Assembly (NCBI GenBank): GCA_025924845.1 | Contig: JAICHN010000078.1 | Location: forward strand, 1 to 14,588 | DNA length: 14,588 nucleotides | Source: Chloroflexota bacterium | GTDB lineage: Bacteria; Chloroflexota; UBA5177; JANWHV01 | Direction: 5' to 3' | In this document: positions 1-6,965 of the stretch, piece by piece | Numbering within the stretch: the stretch's first letter is position 1 | Layout: the number at the start of each line of letters is the position of its first letter | The notes under the pieces: model-generated | Told to the model about the DNA's origin: nothing | Databases searched by the model: none | The model's input: the letters and a program-made list of their open reading frames with translations, nothing else | Translations under genes and position numbers: made by a program

Positions 1-2
1 GG

Positions 3-71
3 CGCATTGAGCGCCGTCCCCGCGCCCATCGCTTCACCCTGGGTGATTACTCGAGTGTGGAGATGCCGTAA
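3..71 (+). CDS. Possible C-terminal tail of an unidentified protein (partial)
   Basis: One forward frame is open from the window edge and ends at TAA (69-71). It encodes about 22 residues, rich in Arg at first and ending in GDYSSVEMP. The codons have high GC at third positions, as in the neighbouring genes. The piece is too short to assign a family. A second forward frame is also open across 1-137, so the choice of frame is uncertain. If real, this gene lies 66 bp upstream of the acetyltransferase and reads in the same direction. Only the sequence to the left of the window can settle it. Confidence 0.3.
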   Translation, partial: RIERRPRAHRFTLGDYSSVEMP

Positions 72-137
72 GGTGAGTGATGCTTTGAGGGAGTACGCAC
101 GCCAAGGCATCATGCCGTTCGGCACGGAGTTGGGTCG

Positions 138-650
138 ATGCTTATACGACGGTTGAGCGAGGCCGACGGCGCGGAATTCCGCGCGCTCCGTCTACGTGCC
201 CTGCAGGAAAGCCCGGAGGCATTCGGCTCCTCCTACGAGGAGACCGCGGCCCAACCGGCGGAGTATTTAACACGCTGGTTACGAAGCGATCCGGACACAC
301 CTCACAACTTCTTTCTCGGGGCATTCGATCCGGTCATGATCGGCATGGTGGGATTCGCTCGCGAGTCTCGCCTCAAGACGCGGCACAAGGGAAGCATCCG
401 GAGCATGTATGTGGCGCCGGAAGCACGCGGCAAAGGGATAGGAAGAGCATTGCTCGAATACGCTATCGCCGAGGCGCGGTGCCAACCAGGTCTCGAACAG
501 ATCGCCCTGCTGGTGGTCTCAACCAATCCCGGCGCGCACCGACTGTACGCTTCGTGCGGTTTCACGGTCTACGGCGTTGAGCCCCGCGCTCTGAAGGTGG
601 GCAATCGATATTTCGACGAGGATTTGATGATCCTGCGTGTCACATCATAG
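138..650 (+). CDS. GNAT-family N-acetyltransferase
   Basis: This is a 170-residue protein of the usual single-domain GNAT size, predicted to transfer an acetyl group from acetyl-CoA to an amine. The N-terminus (IRRLSEADGAEFRALRLRAL) is the typical first strand and helix. Motif A lies at about residues 90-106, with the pyrophosphate-binding loop RGKGIG at 98-103 after the strand SMYV. Motif B is at about 125-142, ending LYASCGF, the usual Tyr plus C-x-GF ending. The ATG start has GGAG eight bases upstream (126-129). The substrate cannot be told from sequence; related proteins act on small molecules, ribosomal proteins or antibiotics. The protein is cytoplasmic, with no signal or membrane segment. 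The gene is convergent with the anti-sigma gene. Confidence 0.9.
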   Translation: MLIRRLSEADGAEFRALRLRALQESPEAFGSSYEETAAQPAEYLTRWLRSDPDTPHNFFLGAFDPVMIGMVGFARESRLKTRHKGSIRSMYVAPEARGKGIGRALLEYAIAEARCQPGLEQIALLVVSTNPGAHRLYASCGFTVYGVEPRALKVGNRYFDEDLMILRVTS

Positions 651-841
651 ATCCCTTCATAGTACCTGGATAAGTGACTGCGCACGTCCATTTTCCAGTT
701 CCGAGGCCATCGGGTGCCTGTTACCATGCTTATATGAACAGCAAGCAACTCATCTTATGGTGGGCATCGCCGACCTCAACCTGCATAACGGAGTATCCGT
801 CATCCGGGATGCCGTATTTGGTAAGGAGGACTTTCGCCCAT

Positions 842-2419
842 TCAGCCCCTAACGCCCGCAATACCGGCTCGGATCGCTTTGTCTCCCTGATACAACACGT
901 AGACGACATGGCGTCCGTTGGGTGACCACCAGCCCAATGGGCCCACGCCGCCCGGCGGCAGCACCGAGTGCGCCGTGCCTGTCCGCGTATCAATCAGGTA
1001 GTTGCGCGTGTTTGATCCGGTCCCCGTACGAAAACCGAGGACAGCGCCGTCGGCCGAGGTAGGGCCGACCAGATCGATCGGTCCGTGCAAACTCAGGCCA
1101 TGATCCAATGCGATGGGCTGCCCCAGGGGAGCGAGCGTTTGCCGATAGAGCACGGCCCTCTTCCCCTCGAACACGCTGTAAAAGATCGTCCCGCCGTCCC
1201 AGGAGAAGTGAAACCCGGCCGCCATGTAGCGAGCATTCGGTTGAACGACAATCGGTGCGCCGGCGCGGGTCCGATCCCACACGTGCAGCCCTGTCCCATC
1301 CTGATAGGCAAAGAATCGCTCGTTGGCGGATAGGGCGGAGAAGCCGCTCGCTTCGTCCGCCACCTTAACGGTCGGGATACCTGAGAGTAGGGTCACCTCG
1401 CCCGTATTGGGCTGAACGCGCACCACCCTTCCGCGCTGAACGGCGACAATGCCGTCGGCAAACCACTCCACATTGGTCCGATCTACGCTGACCAGCAGGC
1501 GATCGCCGGCACCATCGGCGCCGACCACGTGAAGGTACGCCTCCGCCGTGCTCCCCAGGCTGTCACCCGCGCGCCGCGTTTCGGTGGTGTAGGCCACGGA
1601 ACGGCCATCCGGCGACCAATCGAAATCGCGAACCTCGGTGGCGAGCTGAACCGTACCGGAGGGCCCGTAGCGCATCAAAGTACCGGCGTACCAGCCAGTT
1701 GCCTGGTCCACGGCCCAATGGGTGAGGTACAGCAATGAGGTGCTGTCGGGCGACCAGAGGGGGCCACGAATCGCCCCCTTAGTCAGCACGGCCTCGGGAA
1801 CCATACGTATCGTGGCGGCGCGATCCAGCGGAGCCCGTGTGGAAAAACTCGTGGCGATCAACGGACTGCTTGCTCGCGGGCTGGAATCGGCGAGCACCGG
1901 TCCCGGATGGCTCACAGTGGGGCCGGCATGGGCTTGGGCGCCTGAACCGGGGGCGAGGGAAATGGTGGACGGTTCTCCTACCCCAGCCACCCAGGCAAGG
2001 GCCGTAGCACGCGCCTGTTGGGACGCCGCGATCTGCCGGCTAGGTCGATTATCGCGGCCCGGTAGATTGCCCATCAGCGTCAGCAGCATGACGGCCAGCA
2101 CGGCGACGCTGCCCCCGGCCACGCCGCCGAATACGATCTGGCCGCGAGGCGAGCGCGCTCGCTCGCTTGTGGCACGCCGACCAGCGGTATCACGGTTGAC
2201 GGTCGCGGCCAATACGGAGGCGCGTAGACGCGGATTAGGTGCGGCAGCCAGCACGACGGTTAGCCGCGCCTCGTCATTTCGGTAGGCGGCCAGGATTGAG
2301 GAGCAGTCCGGGCAGTCGGCCAGATGCGCCCGTATCGCCTCACTTTCGGCCGAACGGGGGCCGATCAAGAGACCGTCGTAATAGAGAGAGAGCAGCGGTC
2401 GGTACCCTTCGCAGGTCAT
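842..2419 (-). CDS. Membrane-anchored zinc-finger anti-sigma factor with C-terminal beta-propeller
   Basis: This 525-residue protein likely sequesters the ECF sigma factor encoded just upstream. The N-terminus carries a zf-HC2/ZAS motif, H32-x3-C36-x2-C39, with a further Cys at 3. A single hydrophobic segment at about 96-117 anchors it in the membrane. A Ser/Ala/Pro-rich linker follows, then from about residue 205 to the end about six WD40/PD40-like blades marked by repeats such as PLWSPDSTSLLYL, FDWSPDGRSVAYT, FHFSWDGGTIFYS and GWWSPNGRHVVYV. The expected topology is zinc finger in the cytoplasm and propeller outside, where it could sense an envelope ligand or stress. The start codon overlaps the sigma stop (ATGA), so the two are translationally coupled. 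The last blade stops soon after its WSPNG motif, so the propeller may be closed by the linker strand or be slightly truncated. Confidence 0.85.
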   Translation of the reverse strand: MTCEGYRPLLSLYYDGLLIGPRSAESEAIRAHLADCPDCSSILAAYRNDEARLTVVLAAAPNPRLRASVLAATVNRDTAGRRATSERARSPRGQIVFGGVAGGSVAVLAVMLLTLMGNLPGRDNRPSRQIAASQQARATALAWVAGVGEPSTISLAPGSGAQAHAGPTVSHPGPVLADSSPRASSPLIATSFSTRAPLDRAATIRMVPEAVLTKGAIRGPLWSPDSTSLLYLTHWAVDQATGWYAGTLMRYGPSGTVQLATEVRDFDWSPDGRSVAYTTETRRAGDSLGSTAEAYLHVVGADGAGDRLLVSVDRTNVEWFADGIVAVQRGRVVRVQPNTGEVTLLSGIPTVKVADEASGFSALSANERFFAYQDGTGLHVWDRTRAGAPIVVQPNARYMAAGFHFSWDGGTIFYSVFEGKRAVLYRQTLAPLGQPIALDHGLSLHGPIDLVGPTSADGAVLGFRTGTGSNTRNYLIDTRTGTAHSVLPPGGVGPLGWWSPNGRHVVYVLYQGDKAIRAGIAGVRG

Positions 2420-3180
2420 CGTTGTTCTCCCTTTACGGCGCGTACTGTCTCGGTCCCATCGATCATATCGGCCGCACCCTGTGCTTCTATACAGGTATAG
2501 ATTTCTCGGAATCGCTCACGGGCCCGGAAGAGCAGAGTATTTACATTGCGGGCCGATAGACCAAGAGCTTGCGCGATATCCACGTTGGACATGCCGACCA
2601 CGCTGCGCAGGAGCAGGCACTCGCGGTAGCGTGGCGGCATCCGCGCCAGCACTTGATGGACCATCTCCTTGTCCGCCAACTGGCCGGCGAAGTCGCCCCG
2701 TGTAGGTAACAGATGCTCGTGCTCCACCCCGAAGGGAAGCCAGGAGATAAGCCGCTTCCGGCGCATCGCGTCGATTGCCGTGTTGCGGGCGATGCGGAAC
2801 AGCCAACCCGCTGTGAATTGCTGGTCGATGCGCCGTCGTTCCATCGCTTCGTATGCTTTGATCAAGGTATCCTGGGTCAGGTCCTCGGCTTGCTCCCTAT
2901 TGCCCACCATTCCATAGAGAAAGGAGATGAGCGGGCTTTGCCAGCGGTCGACAATGCCGGTGAATCCTAACCCCAGCACTTCTACCGCGGGTTCGGTCGC
3001 CGGATCGGCCCAGCCGGCACGGCCCTGAGCCGGCCGAAAATCTACGCACTCTGCCTGGATCAGCGCCGTTTCTCCCTCGGTCCCGTCGGGTGCGATGCCC
3101 CGCCCGTCGCATTCGGTGGGCGGCGGCGATACCGGCGTGAGGTTTCCCTCACGCGATAGGAACGAACGAGGGTCTGCCAT
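2416..3180 (-). CDS. ECF-type RNA polymerase sigma factor
   Basis: This is a sigma-70 family protein of 254 residues from the chosen ATG. Region 2 spans about 73-145 ([20 protein letters not shown], then [13 protein letters not shown] and [15 protein letters not shown]). Region 4 spans about 172-226 ([19 protein letters not shown], then [20 protein letters not shown], a helix-turn-helix for the -35 element). Regions 1.1 and 3 are absent, as in ECF factors. The first 70 residues are a low-complexity extension with no recognised domain. The ATG at 3178-3180 was chosen because GAAGGG lies at a proper distance upstream. The frame stays open to 3435, but that extension would run into the divergent moxR coding sequence and has no sigma-like content. 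The gene is coupled by ATGA overlap to its anti-sigma factor, so activity is probably released by an envelope signal. Confidence 0.9.
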   Translation of the reverse strand: MADPRSFLSREGNLTPVSPPPTECDGRGIAPDGTEGETALIQAECVDFRPAQGRAGWADPATEPAVEVLGLGFTGIVDRWQSPLISFLYGMVGNREQAEDLTQDTLIKAYEAMERRRIDQQFTAGWLFRIARNTAIDAMRRKRLISWLPFGVEHEHLLPTRGDFAGQLADKEMVHQVLARMPPRYRECLLLRSVVGMSNVDIAQALGLSARNVNTLLFRARERFREIYTCIEAQGAADMIDGTETVRAVKGEQR

Positions 3181-3236
3181 TGTTACACCCTTCGCGAAAC
3201 CCACGACCCGAACCCGCCGCGTGCCGCATCCTGGGC

Positions 3237-3242
3237 TATACT
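3237..3242 (+). promoter_or_regulatory. Candidate -10 element for moxR
   Basis: TATACT, a 5/6 match to the sigma-70 -10 consensus, lies in the 139-bp divergent gap between the sigma and moxR genes, about 78 bp before the proposed moxR start. No good -35 hexamer is seen 16-18 bp upstream (CCGCCG), so the call is weak. The opposite strand offers no clear -10/-35 pair for the sigma gene. Confidence 0.3.
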
Positions 3243-3319
3243 CTGTCTCAGGAACTAAGGATACCGTCCCCCATACTCGCCTGCCCGCATTCAACAGCAA
3301 CAAGAGAGTAGAGATACCC

Positions 3320-4303
3320 GTGGAAGACGTTCGGACCCTTGCCCAATCCACTATGGAGAATGTCGAACGGGTGATCATCGGCAAGTCGGAAGCCGTACGG
3401 TTGGCCATGGCGGCAGTGCTGTGCGGTGGCCACATCCTGATCGAGGATGTACCGGGAGTGGGGAAGACAATGCTGGCTCGTTCGCTTGCCCGCTCGATCG
3501 GCGCTGGCTTTCAACGGATTCAGTTTACGCCGGACTTGCTGCCCAGCGACATTACCGGGGCCGAGATCTACAACCAGCACACTCAGGAATTTCATTTTCG
3601 GCCCGGCCCGCTCATGGCGCAAATTATCCTGGCCGACGAGATCAATCGGGCCACGCCAAAAACCCAATCGGCTCTGCTGGAGAGTATGGACGAGCGCCAG
3701 ATCACGGTAGATGGGACAACCCACCTTCTTCCACGGCCCTTCCTGGTCCTCGCCACACAGAACCCCATCGATTTCGAGGGCACGTTTCCCCTGCCCGAAG
3801 CGCAGCTCGATCGCTTTTTTCTGACCATCACGCTTGGCTATCCTACCATGGACCAGGAGTTGGCGATCCTCGACGGTCAGCAACGTGTTCACCCGCTCGA
3901 TACTCTGCCTATGGTCACCGAGGTGGCCGACCTGCTGGCGGCGCAGGAACGGGTACGGGAGGTCTACGTGGACGATCTGGTGCGTCGCTATATCGTCACG
4001 CTCGTGCAGGAGACGCGGCGGCACGCCGACCTGAGGCTGGGTGCCGGCCCGCGCGGCTCGCTGGCCCTCTTTCAGGCGGCCCAGGCATGGGCAGCCATGG
4101 ATGGAAGGGACTTCGTGCTGCCTGACGATGTAAAAGCAGTGGCGCCCGCTACACTCAGCCATCGATTGATCAGCCGCTCATGGGCCGAGGCCGGGACGCG
4201 GATCGGGCACGATTTGGTCGTCGAACTGCTGCGTGTCACGCCGGTTCCGGGAAACGGCGTGGTTCGTTCGCGGACGGGCACAAGCATCGCTACGCGTCGA
4301 TAG
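3320..4303 (+). CDS. MoxR-family AAA+ ATPase
   Basis: This is a 327-residue AAA+ protein of the MoxR group, which act as chaperone-like ATPases in assembling or activating metalloenzymes, VWA proteins or envelope complexes. Residues counted from the GTG start show Walker A DVPGVGKT at 43-50, Walker [10 protein letters not shown] at 102-110 (the MoxR form ADEINRA), sensor 1 LATQNP at 144-149 and [11 protein letters not shown] at 156-166, all MoxR hallmarks. The C-terminal lid follows ([20 protein letters not shown]). The frame is open upstream to 3095, but those residues look unlike any protein and overlap the divergent sigma gene, so GTG at 3320 is preferred; its ribosome binding site is weak (GAGAG/TAGAG). 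MoxR genes usually precede DUF58 and VWA genes, but here the next gene is convergent ybaK-like, so it is an orphan. Confidence 0.92.
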   Translation: MEDVRTLAQSTMENVERVIIGKSEAVRLAMAAVLCGGHILIEDVPGVGKTMLARSLARSIGAGFQRIQFTPDLLPSDITGAEIYNQHTQEFHFRPGPLMAQIILADEINRATPKTQSALLESMDERQITVDGTTHLLPRPFLVLATQNPIDFEGTFPLPEAQLDRFFLTITLGYPTMDQELAILDGQQRVHPLDTLPMVTEVADLLAAQERVREVYVDDLVRRYIVTLVQETRRHADLRLGAGPRGSLALFQAAQAWAAMDGRDFVLPDDVKAVAPATLSHRLISRSWAEAGTRIGHDLVVELLRVTPVPGNGVVRSRTGTSIATRR

Positions 4304-4332
4304 GCGCCACGGCGCAGGGAGGGGTGTGCCCC
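4304..4332. terminator. GC-rich hairpins between convergent genes, possible bidirectional terminator
   Basis: The 48-bp gap between the convergent moxR and deacylase stops holds two short dyads: GCGC-CACG-GCGC (4304-4315) and GGGG-TGTG-CCCC (4321-4332). Neither is followed by a T-run on either strand, so they are not classical intrinsic terminators. Position between convergent genes is the main support. Confidence 0.25.
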
Positions 4333-4351
4333 CCAGCCCGCTGATCGGCCT

Positions 4352-4852
4352 TCAGTTGCCGGCAGACGGGCTGGGAGGAGGAACCTCGGCCGCGAAAGTA
4401 CCCGAAATGTAGGGAGCGATGCGTCGATAGTCTGCGGTCGCCAGAATGATCGACCGGTCACGACTGCCCGCGTTGAAGACGATTCGCGGCAGTTCGAGGA
4501 GCGCGGCATCGACATAGGTGGGGAAGCCGAACAGCAGCCCGAAAGGGGGTACGGCGCCGGGTGCGAGTCCCGTAAGCGAGAACAACTCCTCGGTACTGAT
4601 CATTTGAAGATTCTTCACTCCATAGGCTCGTTTGAACGCCCTGGAGTCCATACGACGGTGGGCCTGCACCACAATCAGCACGATCCGGTCGTCCGCTCGG
4701 CAGACCAGGGCCTTGGCGCCCTGCTCAAGGGCCGTTCCGCGAGCCCGTGCCGCTTCCTCGCTGGTGTGGACCGGCTCGTGGGAGAGCAGCTCAAAATCGG
4801 CGTCCTCCTCGCGGAGCAGATCGACCAAGCGCTGTGTAACGGTTTCCTCCAT
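4352..4852 (-). CDS. YbaK/EbsC-type aminoacyl-tRNA deacylase
   Basis: This 166-residue protein fits the YbaK/ProX editing-domain family, free-standing trans-editing enzymes that hydrolyse misacylated tRNA such as Cys- or Ala-tRNA(Pro). Visible family features are the N-terminal helix then HEPVHTSEEAARARG (25-39), the lysine of GAKALV (Lys47) that matches the key family lysine, GAVPPFGLLFG (99-109) and NAGSRDRSIIL (127-137). The length is close to the family norm, with a short Pro/Ser tail. ATG at 4850-4852 was chosen because GAAGGGA precedes it at good spacing. Upstream in-frame ATGs at 4870 and 4885 have poor sites. The gene is last in the minus-strand series, 88 bp after parB, with a palindrome and a hairpin in the gap. 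Substrate specificity is not readable from the sequence. Confidence 0.88.
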   Translation of the reverse strand: MEETVTQRLVDLLREEDADFELLSHEPVHTSEEAARARGTALEQGAKALVCRADDRIVLIVVQAHRRMDSRAFKRAYGVKNLQMISTEELFSLTGLAPGAVPPFGLLFGFPTYVDAALLELPRIVFNAGSRDRSIILATADYRRIAPYISGTFAAEVPPPSPSAGN

Positions 4853-4883
4853 CTCAGCATCCCTTCGCATGGCCCCTGCGTTC

Positions 4884-4898
4884 ACCCGGCCGCCGGGT
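4884..4898. repeat. Short GC-rich inverted repeat between parB and the deacylase gene
   Basis: ACCCGG-CCG-CCGGGT forms a 6-bp stem with a 3-base loop just downstream (in transcription direction) of the large palindrome. No U-run follows on the minus strand. It could attenuate read-through or stabilise the mRNA end of parB. Either role is a guess. Confidence 0.4.
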
Positions 4899-4905
4899 AG
4901 AGGTA

Positions 4906-4951
4906 AGCAACCCTAACACAGTGCAGACGTCTGCACTGTGTTAGGGTTGCT
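4906..4951. repeat. 46-bp perfect palindrome spanning the end of parB
   Basis: Two 23-base arms (4906-4928 and 4929-4951) are exact reverse complements with no spacer, centred on GCAGAC|GTCTGC. The parB stop codon (TAA on the minus strand, 4941-4943) and the last codons of parB lie inside the right arm. The central 16 bases match a site upstream of parA, but the flanking CCCTAACACA/TGTGTTAGGG bases do not recur there. The structure could be a partition or operator site, a cruciform, or an RNA hairpin ending parB transcription. No U-tract follows, so an intrinsic terminator is less likely. Confidence 0.9.
4921..4936. promoter_or_regulatory. Candidate parS-like or operator site at the 3' end of parAB
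   Basis: The perfect 16-bp palindrome GTGCAGACGTCTGCAC differs by one base from the site at 6907-6922 on the other side of parAB. Its length and dyad symmetry match ParB-binding parS sites, but of the canonical chromosomal parS (TGTTTCACGTGAAACA) it shares only the central ACGT. ParB or another dimeric DNA-binding protein is the likely ligand. That is inferred from position and repetition. Confidence 0.5.
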
Positions 4952-6056
4952 CCATTGCCCCAGCCTGGTCCAACTGAACTCGTTCCAGCAGTTGAATGAA
5001 GCTGTCCAGGCTCTCACGAGCTTGCCGCGCCTGCACGATGATCTCGGGAAGCGCGGTAAGCTCCGAAGCCACTTCCTCGAGATGCATGTTTCGTAGCTCG
5101 GAGGCGATCCGCTCCAGCCGTCCTCGGAGCCGACGAGAACGCTCGCGCCGCTGCTTTTCCTCGCGCAAGGCGGCACCGGGCGAGGGCTGCCGGTGCGCAT
5201 CGTGGTTCTCGTCTCGGGCCAGGGTGTCGGCCACCGTGCCGGCGGACGGCCCCGGTGCCGCTGTGCCGCCCGACCGCTGATTCGCAACGACCGGATCGGA
5301 CGAATCAGACCGATCCGCCCGATTCGTCCGATCCGCGGCTCCTGAAGCTACCTGATCGGCCCGCTCGGCGGCGATCAGCTTTCGCGTATTGCTCACACTC
5401 AGGTCATGGGCCACCACCTCGTGGAGCAGGAAGGGCAGTCGATCCTCCGGCGCTCGCCGCAATTCCTCGGCGTGGCCCTCGCTGACCGTCCCTTGTTCCA
5501 GCGCCTCGCGGAGAGGCGCCGCGTCTTTAAGATGCTCCAGGTATTGATAGGCCCGGCGCCGCCCAATACCGTGACGGCGGGCTACCTCCAACCAGTCTCC
5601 AGGACGCAACTCGCGGAGCCGCGCCAGGGCATGAGCGGCCTCGGGGACAGTTAGGTCCTCACGCACCAGATTTTCGGCCAATTGCAGGACCAGTTTGTCT
5701 CCCTCGGTGCCGGGACGTCGCTCCACCAATACCGGCACCTCAGCCAGTCCAGCCCGCGCGGCGGCGATCAGCCTGCGCTCGCCGCTGATCACCACGAAGC
5801 GCTCCTGGCTGTCGTCGTAGTAAGCGGTGATCGGCTGACGCATACCCTGAGCACGTAGCGAGTCGGCAAGCTCGGTCAGCGCCTCCTCGGCAAACAGCTT
5901 CCTAGGCTGATCGGGATCGGCGAGTAGACGTTCGAGCGGGACCAAGCGCGCGGTGGCCAGCGGCGCCGAACCATCGGAACTGGCGGTGAGGGCGCGGTCG
6001 CGAGCAGGAGCCGCCGGTTGGGGAATGGGGGTGAAGTCAAAGCGTTTACCGGGCAT
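4941..6056 (-). CDS. parB: ParB/Spo0J-family partition protein
   Basis: This 371-residue protein is predicted to bind parS DNA and CTP, spread as a clamp and direct segregation with ParA. A basic, Pro/Ala-rich N-terminal tail of about 36 residues comes before the ParB/Srx domain (LVPLERLLADPDQPRKLF at 38-55, GERRLIAAARAG at 92-103, ENLVREDLTVPEA at 128-140); GERR and ENxxR are the family's nucleotide-binding motifs. A helix-turn-helix follows at about 154-176 (WLEVARRHGIGRRRAYQYL). Residues 235-295 are a low-complexity linker including ADRTNRADRSDSSD, and the rest is a charged, coiled-coil-like C-terminus. ATG with GAGGAG upstream, 30 bp after parA. The stop codon falls inside a 46-bp palindrome, and a 15-bp inverted repeat underlies the linker. 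Without dnaA, gidB or rnpA nearby, a chromosomal or plasmid origin cannot be decided. Confidence 0.93.
   Translation of the reverse strand: MPGKRFDFTPIPQPAAPARDRALTASSDGSAPLATARLVPLERLLADPDQPRKLFAEEALTELADSLRAQGMRQPITAYYDDSQERFVVISGERRLIAAARAGLAEVPVLVERRPGTEGDKLVLQLAENLVREDLTVPEAAHALARLRELRPGDWLEVARRHGIGRRRAYQYLEHLKDAAPLREALEQGTVSEGHAEELRRAPEDRLPFLLHEVVAHDLSVSNTRKLIAAERADQVASGAADRTNRADRSDSSDPVVANQRSGGTAAPGPSAGTVADTLARDENHDAHRQPSPGAALREEKQRRERSRRLRGRLERIASELRNMHLEEVASELTALPEIIVQARQARESLDSFIQLLERVQLDQAGAMEQP
5292..5335. repeat. 15-bp perfect inverted repeat inside the parB linker region
   Basis: CGGATCGGACGAATC (5292-5306) and GATTCGTCCGATCCG (5321-5335) are exact reverse complements separated by 14 bases, which themselves contain another CGATCCG. 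The repeat underlies the low-complexity linker of ParB (TNRADRSDSSD). The mRNA could form a strong hairpin here. A repeat expansion in a tolerant linker is the simplest explanation. Confidence 0.85.
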
Positions 6057-6086
6057 GGCCTATCTCCTCGGCGCGCAACTCTCGAT

Positions 6087-6842
6087 TCAGTTCTTGACCA
6101 GTACCGCGGCTACCGCCCGATAGGCTTGCGCGGACGCCGATCGGGGGCGGTATATCACCATGGGCCGACGTGCGTTTAGCGACTCCTGCACGCCGATCGC
6201 ATCTGGTATTACCGCCTCGAACACGTCGGCGCCGAAACGCGTCCGCATGGCAGCCGACGCCTGCCGTCCCAGCGACGTGCGGGCGCGCACCTGTCCCATC
6301 AAGATACCGGCCAGGCGAAGCGTATAGTTGCGCTGGGCCCGCACCCTGGTCATGGTCGCCAGTGTTTCATCCAGGGCCTGTCTGCTCCCCAGGTCCTGGG
6401 GATTGAGCGGCAGGACGGCGCTATGAGCGGCCACCAATACGTTGAGAGTGAGCCGTCCCAACAGGGGAGGACTGTCGATCAAGCAAATATCAAAGCCTTC
6501 CAGGAGGCGCGGGCTGGCGTCAAGGCACCGTTTGAGCAGGAGGTCGGCGTGGGGGAGGGATTGCTCTTGAAGGCCGACCATGTCGGAATGGCCGGGGATG
6601 ATCGCCACTTGATGAAAAGGCGTGGCACAGACGAGGTTACTCAGTTCCCTCCCCTCCTTGAGGGCCGCCGGCAGATCCCAATCTAGGGGCGCACTGCACA
6701 GTGTGCTTAGCGTCACCTGCGGATCCATGTCGATGAGCAGCACCCGTCGGCCAAGTTGGCCCAGTGCTCCCGCAATGTTGAAGGCAGACGTGGTCTTGCC
6801 GCTGCCGCCCTTCCGTTGCGCGAACGCGATGATCTCCGCCAT
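6087..6842 (-). CDS. parA: ParA/Soj-family partition ATPase
   Basis: This is a 251-residue ParA/MinD-type P-loop ATPase, usual length for a small chromosomal or type Ib-like ParA without an N-terminal HTH. It has the deviant Walker A KGGSGKTT at 11-18 (signature lysine K11), Walker A' VLLIDMDPQ at 34-42 and Walker B FDICLIDSPP at 117-126. The expected role is a nucleotide-dependent DNA-binding dimer that moves ParB-bound cargo. The ATG at 6840-6842 has GAGAGGAA upstream. parB follows after 30 bp in the same direction. A 122-bp gap separates parA from the upstream histidine kinase and holds an extended -10 promoter and a 16-bp palindrome, so parA probably starts its own transcript. Confidence 0.95.
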   Translation of the reverse strand: MAEIIAFAQRKGGSGKTTSAFNIAGALGQLGRRVLLIDMDPQVTLSTLCSAPLDWDLPAALKEGRELSNLVCATPFHQVAIIPGHSDMVGLQEQSLPHADLLLKRCLDASPRLLEGFDICLIDSPPLLGRLTLNVLVAAHSAVLPLNPQDLGSRQALDETLATMTRVRAQRNYTLRLAGILMGQVRARTSLGRQASAAMRTRFGADVFEAVIPDAIGVQESLNARRPMVIYRPRSASAQAYRAVAAVLVKN

Positions 6843-6869
6843 GCCGCTGTTCCTCTCAACCGCTTGCGG

Positions 6870-6878
6870 AGTATACCA
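6870..6878 (-). promoter_or_regulatory. Extended -10 promoter for parAB
   Basis: On the minus strand TGG-TATACT forms an extended -10 element (TGn plus a 5/6 hexamer), 28 bp before the parA ATG, leaving a short leader with GAGAGGAA. The -35 position (ACTCAG) is poor, as is common for extended -10 promoters. The palindrome at 6907-6922 lies about 40 bp upstream of the -10. Confidence 0.5.
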
Positions 6879-6906
6879 GAGCGTCGCCCCGACTGAGTGC
6901 GTCGCA

Positions 6907-6922
6907 GTGCAGATGTCTGCAC
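6907..6922. promoter_or_regulatory. Candidate parS-like or operator site upstream of parA
   Basis: GTGCAGATGTCTGCAC is a 16-bp palindrome imperfect only at its centre. It is identical at 15 of 16 positions to the core at 4921-4936. It lies between the histidine kinase stop and the parA promoter, suited to ParB binding or autoregulation. The bases around it are not shared with the other copy, so the 16-mer is the conserved unit. Confidence 0.5.
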
Positions 6923-6965
6923 ACCGATCGCTCCAATCCGAGGATTGTCGAGGATCGGGATAGGT

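Noticed and set aside
3251..3268. GGAAC followed by CGTC, resembling an ECF promoter upstream of moxR
   Set aside because: The spacing is only 9 bases, against about 16-17 expected, so it is not a usable -35/-10 pair.
3095..3319. N-terminal extension of MoxR upstream of GTG 3320
   Set aside because: It overlaps the start of the divergent sigma gene, has no family similarity, and the core without it has normal MoxR length.
3181..3435. N-terminal extension of the sigma factor to 3435
   Set aside because: It would cover the divergent promoter gap and run into moxR, and its residues look non-coding. ATG at 3180 has a good ribosome binding site.
3248..4162. Long open frame (304 codons) antisense to moxR
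   Set aside because: It is a shadow frame. The plus strand carries all the MoxR motifs.
4906..4951. Palindrome as a classical intrinsic terminator of parB
   Set aside because: The stem is strong but spacerless, and no U-run follows on the minus strand. The shared 16-bp core near parA points to protein binding instead, although a role in termination is not excluded.
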